A stretch of DNA of 64,000 nt from Trema orientale (Eukaryota > Streptophyta > Magnoliopsida > Rosales > Cannabaceae), in NCBI GenBank assembly GCA_002914845.1, contig JXTC01000004.1, positions 617,846 to 681,845 on the forward strand. The letters are read 5' to 3'. The notes beneath the pieces were generated by a model. It saw only the letters and a list, made by a program, of their open reading frames with translations. It ran no database searches and was not told where the DNA came from. Positions within the stretch are counted from its first letter, which is position 1, and each line of letters opens with the position of its first letter. A program made the position numbers and the translations under genes. Shown here in pieces: positions 58,020-64,000 of the stretch.

Positions 58020-60568
58020 TATCTGAACTTACTTGCCTGTGCTTTCGTTTTCAATTGACAAGGGAGTAAGTATGAGTATTGTAATATGTTCGGAGGGAAA
58101 AACGCTCTGAGTTTGCAATCTTTCTTGCTCAGACTGCCCATCTACATGCCTTATCAATGTATTTCATTACGTATAATGACTTTGTAGATTTTTTTATTTC
58201 CATCTCAAAGAAAGCCTTCAAAGTAATATCATACAATTTACTTTTTACTTCGTCTTTATTAGCAAATTCCTGACTAATCGCCAAATTTGACTCACTTGTG
58301 AAACTAAAAGGCTTGTCATTACAGACAACATTTAGAGGTTCACAATTTTCTGAATTTTCTAAAATTGTTAAATCTACCTCTGGACATTGTGGAGTCGGGC
58401 TTGATGGTGTTGCATTTACAATAAGATAATGCATCGTGCCAACGCTAATATTCTCTCCAATGTGGCCTAGTGCAGAAGCTGCATTGCAAATATTTCTCTC
58501 AACATGAAAGTCATTATCGATGTTAATTGACAACATTGGATCATTTTCATTTCCACATTCTTCAATGGCTTTATCATATTCATCTTTCTTAATAAGCTCC
58601 ACATGTAGAGTGATAAACTCTATTTTTATATAGTTATTTGTGCTTTTTATCTACTAAATTTTTGTGTCCTAGAGTAATTTTTTATTTAGATTTTAAGTAG
58701 TTTAAGTTGTTTTATTTTTTTCTGATTTAGATTTATTTTTTTAATTTCATGTTACTTTATTAGGTTTAGGTATTTTATTTTGATTAGTTTAGATTATTTT
58801 AATTTGAATTAGATTTTTTTTATTAAATTTAGGTTTTATTTAATTTTGCATCAAGTTAAAAAAGAAAAGAAGAAAAAAAGGGAAAACCTGGACGAATTCA
58901 GGCCGTTCGATCAAGCTCTTGAACAGCTCAGATGCGTGCGTGCAGGTCATGCGAGGAGCAGGCGAGTGGGCTGACAATGCAGGGGATAGCTGGGGCCCGC
59001 ATGCTGACGGCTAGCGCAGGAGCTTTCAGGCGTATCTGATCTGCTGCTTCTCACCATCTATACAACTTGTTTCCTAGCCAACCAGAATCCACCACATCAC
59101 CAGTTTGACTTCAGCCTTTTAAACGACCAATCAGCGCCTGGTTCATGCCGAGCTCACGAAAAGAAGCCACACCAGATTACTGCCAATGAATTAGAAAATG
59201 AATAGAAACGTGGGATAACAAGAAAGAGAAAAGAAGAGGAAAAAAGGAAAATGGCCACATACTTTCCACCAATCAAAATAGAGCCTTAGAGAACATAAAT
59301 TCACTCTCATCAGTTATAAATAGGACTACAGGACTAGAAAAAAAAAACACACCATTCTAGAGAGAGATACACAGTAGTCTAGGGAGAGAGAGAGAGATAA
59401 ATAGAGAGAGTAATTTGAGGTCAAATTGAAAGAAGAGGCTTGCAATTATTCTTAATCATTCTCCACTTTGCTAACATCTTATTTATTTATTTTTTTTTTT
59501 CATTATGTTGCAAATCTTTATTTTTAGTTTTGTTATTTTAGTTATGAACTAAATTAATTTTCTAAGATTACAATGGGATCTCTATATGTAGTTTAAATTA
59601 TGATGTTTCCTCTTTGATTTTGCGATTTTAATTTACGAATTGTTTGTTCTATCTTGTTCTTAATGCTTTTGAGTGCTTGATCACCACTTAAATTGATATT
59701 GGTAATTTGTATGAACTTGAAAAAAGAATTTCAGATTTAGACCTAGATAGAATAATACATGATCATGCTCATATGAGCTTGTGTAGGATAGAAATATACC
59801 TACATAACATATGCAATTATTGAAAGATCTTACTCTTAATGAATCTTTTTCTTAATCTAATTCACATAGGAATATAGTGAGTTAATTAGAAGAGATATTT
59901 CTACATGACTATCGGAAGAGGCTTGTAGATACATAAGCGTTCTTGATTGGCAATTCAGGTTAATTAGTAATTCAAAGAGCGTAACTAGTAATTTAAGCAT
60001 ACATAAAGCGAAAATTGTAATCCTAGGTTTATTTTCATTAGTGATTTGATAAATTATTTGTATTCTTTAATTTTATTTATTTTCTGTTTTTTTTAGTTTA
60101 AATTTTAATTTTAGAATTCTCAAATTGATTGTTTGGATAAATTAATAACTAGTGTAGATTAGTACTTAACGAATTATAGCAATTTCTCTGTGCGAACGAT
60201 ATCTTTATTCATCACTTTATTACTTGCTTGATACGTGTGCTTGCGTATAAAAATCCATAACATAGAGTTTTTCTACATTTGTGCTCTCCAACGTCAAAAA
60301 GATATCCAATAACACATTCATCACTTCATAATGTGGCTAGGGGCACCTTCTCCAATGGACAATAAGGTAAGTAACCTAGTTTCAATTCTATTTTATTATG
60401 CTCCACACCAAGCTTGTCATATAATTTCAACACCAACTCCGAAAACTTAATAATAAATTTGTTAAATACAAGAACAATAGTTTCTAGATTCTTTAGCAAC
60501 CACTCGTAAGACTCTTCATTCTCCTTCCACTCCTTATTATATTGAGTATATATTATTGTACGAGTCAT
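58020..60568 (-). pseudogene. MULE transposase N-terminal relic, split by a solo LTR
   Basis: On the minus strand the frame starts MTRTIIYTQYNKEW (60568), continues FSELVLKLYDKLGVEHNKIE to a TGA, then SDECVIGYLFDVGEHKCRKT. After the inserted LTR it resumes in frame at HVELIKKDEYDKAIEECG. Removing the LTR and one target copy restores KTL-HVELIKK. The later part carries the plant MuDR DNA-binding domain (KSKLYDITLKAFFEMEIKKS then SLYVMKYIDKACRWAV) and decayed RFSLRTYYNTHTYSLVN. The catalytic MULE domain is absent. It is opposite in strand to the DUF1985 relic and may be from the same or a different element. Confidence 0.75.
58611..60262 (+). mobile_element. Solo LTR inserted in the MULE transposase, 1,652 bp
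   Basis: It begins TGATAAACTC and ends ATCCATAACA, with a perfect 5-bp duplication TAGAG at 58606-58610 and 60263-60267. Ends match the solo LTR at 5118-6591 in inverted sense, so both belong to one family. A TATAAATA box at 59325-59332 and the following GA repeat suit an LTR promoter. The 3' end (ATACGTGTGCTTGCGTATAA) is the conserved part of the family. No coding sequence is present. Confidence 0.88.
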
Positions 60569-61573
60569 TTCTGCTACAAAAATTTACAATTACTATTGAT
60601 AAATATTGCAAGTAAAAAAAAATTTCTATCAAAATGCTTTTAAAAAAGAAACAGTTATAAAAAAAAAAAGAAATGAAAGAGCTTGATTGGAACTAGTCGA
60701 ACTATATAATAAGCTTTCTAATGAATTCAATTAAGCTCGATTGAAGTTCCAATCGGGTTATTTACTATTTAATAAAAAACTCAAATGGATCCAATTGAGT
60801 TCAATTTGAACCAATCGGGTTATATAAGAATCTTTCTAACGAATCCGATCAAGCTCGATTGGAGTTCCAATTAAGTTATTTACTCATTCATAATGGACTC
60901 GAACAGATCCAATCGAGCTCGATTGGAATTGATCGAGCTCTATTGTTCATCTTCTTCTTGGGTTTGATTTCGACGCAAAAAACTTAAATGCAAGCTCAAA
61001 TCCACACTGTTGTGCCTTTTAATTTAATTTAACCTTTAAAGTATGGAATACTAATTTACAAACTAAACTTTAACTAAACTTTAAATCTAAACTTATTTTG
61101 AACAAGATTTGAGAGAATTGAAATGTTGAATTTGATATTATACAATGTGGAAAGTACATGCATTTGTGCTTGTTTTGAATGATTGAGAAATTGTGCCAAT
61201 AATATTAAGAGTGATAGGAAACTCAGATTGAGATGATAAGAGAAGAGAAAAGAAGAGAAGAGAGGAACAATGTAAGAACGGTTGGACTGGACGCCTGGAC
61301 TAGAGCTACTCGTCCAGTCCATTCCCTTGTCCAATGTTTTCTAGCATTATTTCCATTTTTTTTTTTTTGCTATGTTGGGATTTTTGTTTATTTTATGAAC
61401 TATTTCTGTACCATCATTTTAGCTAAAGGTACGATAGGAAAACTATAAGTTTCATTAATATAGAGATCATGACTCTAAAAAATACTTTTAAAAGTTATGG
61501 TCCAAACAAAAAGTCATTTAAGGTTATAAAACTCAATGGTCCAAAAATCTCCTATTCCTGGTGCCGTCACAAT
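60569..61573. repeat. CGAGCTCGATTGG minisatellite and spacer
   Basis: Between about 60670 and 60960 phrases of AAGCTCGATTGGAGTTCCAA and AATGGATCCAATTGAG type recur in both orientations. They share GAGCTC and GGATCC cores with the 52-53 kb minisatellite. A short palindrome on GGACTGGACG/CGTCCAGTCC lies at about 61284-61320. No gene. Confidence 0.55.
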
Positions 61574-61675
61574 CATGCGCGCCTCTTCGATTATTGACAT
61601 AACAAAACAGCGTTACTAACGTCATGTCATTTGTAGTTCGAAAGTTTACTCAAGTAAAACACATGTCATTTCATC
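61574..61675 (-). pseudogene. Duplicated APC10 promoter fragment
   Basis: GCGCGCCTCTTCGATTATTG and TAAAACACATGTCATTTC match 45541-45715, upstream of intact APC10, with an internal deletion. Together with 51301-51583 it reconstitutes the original order exon 1 then upstream region, now interrupted by about 10 kb. Confidence 0.75.
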
Positions 61676-61957
61676 TCTGATCATATATTTTTCATGGCAC
61701 TGCAAATGACATGTCTTCCTATAATATAGTTTTTTTTGGACAGGACAAAAAAAAAGGGAATCGAGTGGTGCCCGCCCCTTTTCCTAACACTTTCGAATTT
61801 CGATAGTAATCCCGGGCAAAGGACCCGATCTGGTTTCCACCTAGCAGCCCGAATGGGTGGGCTTTTCAAGCATTTAGTATTTTGAGTATCAATATCAGTA
61901 TCAGTACAGAGCACCATATCTCACCGACCATTTCTCTCTCCCTTTCTCTCATCGATC

Positions 61958-62887
61958 ATGGAAGACGATCTGAAAATCCCATCAGAAGCCGATGAATCCG
62001 CCATGGTTACCCAGAAAGATCCACCTGTTGGTAAAGCCCTCAAAGCGCTGGTTGCCCAGTCAGTCTCAGTTAACACAGACCCAAGCCCCCAAAATCCCCT
62101 AAACCCCCCTTTTCTCTCACCGACCATTTCTCTCTCCCTTTCTCTCACCGATCATGGAAGACGATCTAAAAATCCCATCAGAAGCCGACGAATCTGCTGT
62201 AGTTACCCGGAAAGATCCACCTGTTGGTAAAGCTCTCGAAGCGCTGGTTGCCCAGTCAGCCTCAGTTAACACAGACCCAAAACCCCAAAACCCCCATTTC
62301 TCTCATCGACCATTTCTCTCTCCCTTTCTCTCACCGATCATGGAAGACAATCCGAAAATCCCATCAGAAGCTGACGAATCCGCTGTGGTTACCGGAAAAG
62401 ATCCATCTGTTGGTAAAGCCCTCGAAGCGCTGGTTGCCCAGTCAGTCTCAGTTAACACAGACCCAAGCCCCCAAAACCCCCCAAACCCCCTGTCGTTGAA
62501 GCTCCTGAAGCTTATGTTCAAGCTCTTGAGGTGGTCTTTTGGTGGAGGAGGAAGAATGGCTGGTTTCGAGAAATTTTGGCGTCGTGGATGATTACTACTT
62601 TGGTAACTGGTTACATCGTGTACAGAGATGAGGTGCCAATGGCTGCTGGGGTGGTTTTGGGGCTAACGCATAGGCTACATCATCTTCAAGAGCTACCACG
62701 ACGTCAACACCATCTTCTATCGCAGATTCAAGAACTTAGATCTCTGGTAATTTTTCATTTTCTGCTCTTTCAATTTGTTTGGGTCATTTTATTTTGTATA
62801 GCCCTTGATTTGTTTTTTCGGGTTCTGTCAAATTTCCCAGGGCTGCTGTTGCCTTTTCCACCTTCTTCTTCTTTGTTTCGAGTCTGA
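61958..62887 (+). CDS. Unknown short gene with tandemly triplicated first exon
   Basis: Three ATGs at 61958, 62154 and 62340 each open the same stretch, MED(D/N)xKIPSEADESA, then KDPPVGKALEALVAQS and VSVNTDP, each preceded by the same CT-rich leader (ACCATTTCTCTCTCCC). Unit lengths are 196 and 186 bp. Copies 2 and 3 are in one frame, so the second ATG could read through both. Copy 1 runs into another frame. After the third copy a C-rich stretch (about 62465-62491) is followed by two competing frames. One ends soon at WRRG. The other reads VVEAPEAYVQALEVVFWWRR and continues to at least the possible donor at 62746. The product is not recognised. A one-base error or indel in the C runs would change the reading. 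Confidence 0.45.
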
Positions 62888-63129
62888 TTCTCAAGGAGAA
62901 GACTGAGGCCTCCACCAAGTGGTTTTTCTGTTGATTGCAACAACTAGCTACCTGAAGAAACACACAATTTTAGCTTCTATTCCTATTCCAATTCCAATTC
63001 CAATTCTGCATGGCCTATTATTAGAGTTGAATGAACATTGTAAATCGCTGATGAATTTACAACTTTACCTTACAAATTTAGCCAAAGCCATTTTGCTATT
63101 AGATTCTTAAAGCACGGCCTATCAGATTA

Positions 63130-63660
63130 GATTAGTTTTGCGATTAGCTTCTGTTCCAATTTAGCCTCTGTCTTTCTACATTTAACATTGGTCATTTCCT
63201 GATACATGCAATTGCATAGTTGAAGTTGATTTGATATATTCTGAGATACATTGTCGTTTACCATTATGTTGTCGTTCGTCAAATTATTGTCATTACTACG
63301 ATATGCTGTCTTTTTACAAATGTATATAAGTCGTGTCTCGTATTCATCGTCGTTTTTATCTAGAAAGCTTATAATCACTGTTGTATTTTCATGCTGTTGT
63401 CGTAAATTAGTTGATTACTGAAGAGGTGTCTCGTTTTCGATTTGTTTGTTGTATGGCTTCTGTCACATGTCGTGGTTAAGTTATTGTCGTTTTATGATTG
63501 ATGCTGTCGCTTATTTTATGCATCGTCGTTTAAAAGAAGCTGTTGCTATAATTATTTGGTCGTTTCTCATATCTGTCGATTAACCTTTAATGGTGAAGCT
63601 CTTTTTCAAGAGATGTCGTTTGTAAGAAACTTTGTCGTTTTGTCTAAGGTCGTCTGACCC
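63130..63660. repeat. Dispersed TGTCGTTT motif cluster
   Basis: In about 530 bp the core GTCGT occurs roughly fifteen times, often as TGTCGTTT or CATCGTCGTTT, at irregular spacing in otherwise AT-rich DNA. No frame explains it. It may be a degenerate minisatellite. The rest of the window (63661-64000) shows no feature. Confidence 0.5.
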
Positions 63661-64000
63661 ATGCTTCGTCCACTCCCTTTGTGTACACTGTACTCGCTTA
63701 ACTGATTTCTACTCAAATGTAGAAATTAAGAACGGAGTGTTACAATTTTTCTATTTATTTATTTTGAGAATGGATTGTCACAATTTATTAGTGAAATCCT
63801 CGAATCCACTGAGCGTTTAATTTAATTTAATTTATTTTATTTTAAGTATATTTCAGTTATTTAAGTTTACCTTGCCCTTTAAAAATAAATCAAAATCAAG
63901 AGACTACTAATGAGACTTGGCAAGTGTAGAATTTGAGATTAATGAATAGTTAAGGTTCCAAATACAGAATAAGCCCAAAGATAACAAATTCCTCTAACTT

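Noticed and set aside
1-64000. CRISPR arrays, bacterial operons, rRNA genes, tRNA genes
   Set aside because: None were seen. The DNA is plant nuclear, repeats are transposon-derived or minisatellites, and the only tRNA-like signal is the pol III promoter of the SINE.

Overview
The window is nuclear DNA of a flowering plant, almost certainly a dicot. It is AT-rich, its genes are split by GT-AG introns, and its proteins match plant families residue for residue: a DYW-type PPR editing factor, a plant F-box tubby-like protein, a laccase and a cytokinesis syntaxin. All exon coordinates below were worked out by hand from splice sites and family conservation. No transcript or database was consulted. 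One sized assembly gap lies at 22425-22917 and one ambiguous base at about 13847.

Layout from left to right: a MITE and a decayed three-exon small membrane-protein gene (copy 1, minus); a broken GINS subunit PSF3 gene (minus, 3255-7290) with a solo LTR in an intron; a decayed NAM-associated/PIF-ORF1-like gene; a SYP112 syntaxin (plus); a DYW PPR gene (plus); a second copy of the small membrane-protein gene (minus); a PPR tail relic; a ten-exon glucose-6-phosphate 1-epimerase-like gene (minus); an RCC1-repeat gene (plus); an NBS-LRR scrap between two MITEs; a cluster of related palindromic MITEs; a six-exon LAC11-type laccase (minus); a gene-poor AT-rich stretch; a tubby-like F-box gene (plus); and APC10/DOC1 (minus). 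The last 18 kb is repeat-dominated. It holds a PIF-like MITE, a 1.6-kb foldback element, a SINE with a perfect target duplication, minisatellites, MULE relics with a second solo LTR, and a short unknown gene whose first exon is triplicated in tandem.

The intact genes have mostly unrelated cell roles: membrane fusion at the cell plate, organelle RNA editing, sugar-phosphate anomerisation, lignin polymerisation, F-box/phosphoinositide signalling and mitotic ubiquitin ligation. What unites them is old neighbourhood. From memory of the Arabidopsis map, SYP112, TLP2 and APC10 are close neighbours there (At2g18260, At2g18280, At2g18290), and the PPR and epimerase genes are adjacent (At5g66520, At5g66530). 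This window appears to keep both linkages.

I found no clearly new biochemical system. The most informative structures are: a duplicated APC10 promoter plus exon 1 split in two by about 10 kb of later insertions; two related solo LTRs with perfect 5-bp target duplications, one in the PSF3 pseudogene and one in a MULE transposase; three copies of a hairpin MITE with perfect 9-bp duplications; and a long-arm foldback element built on a 110-bp internal repeat.
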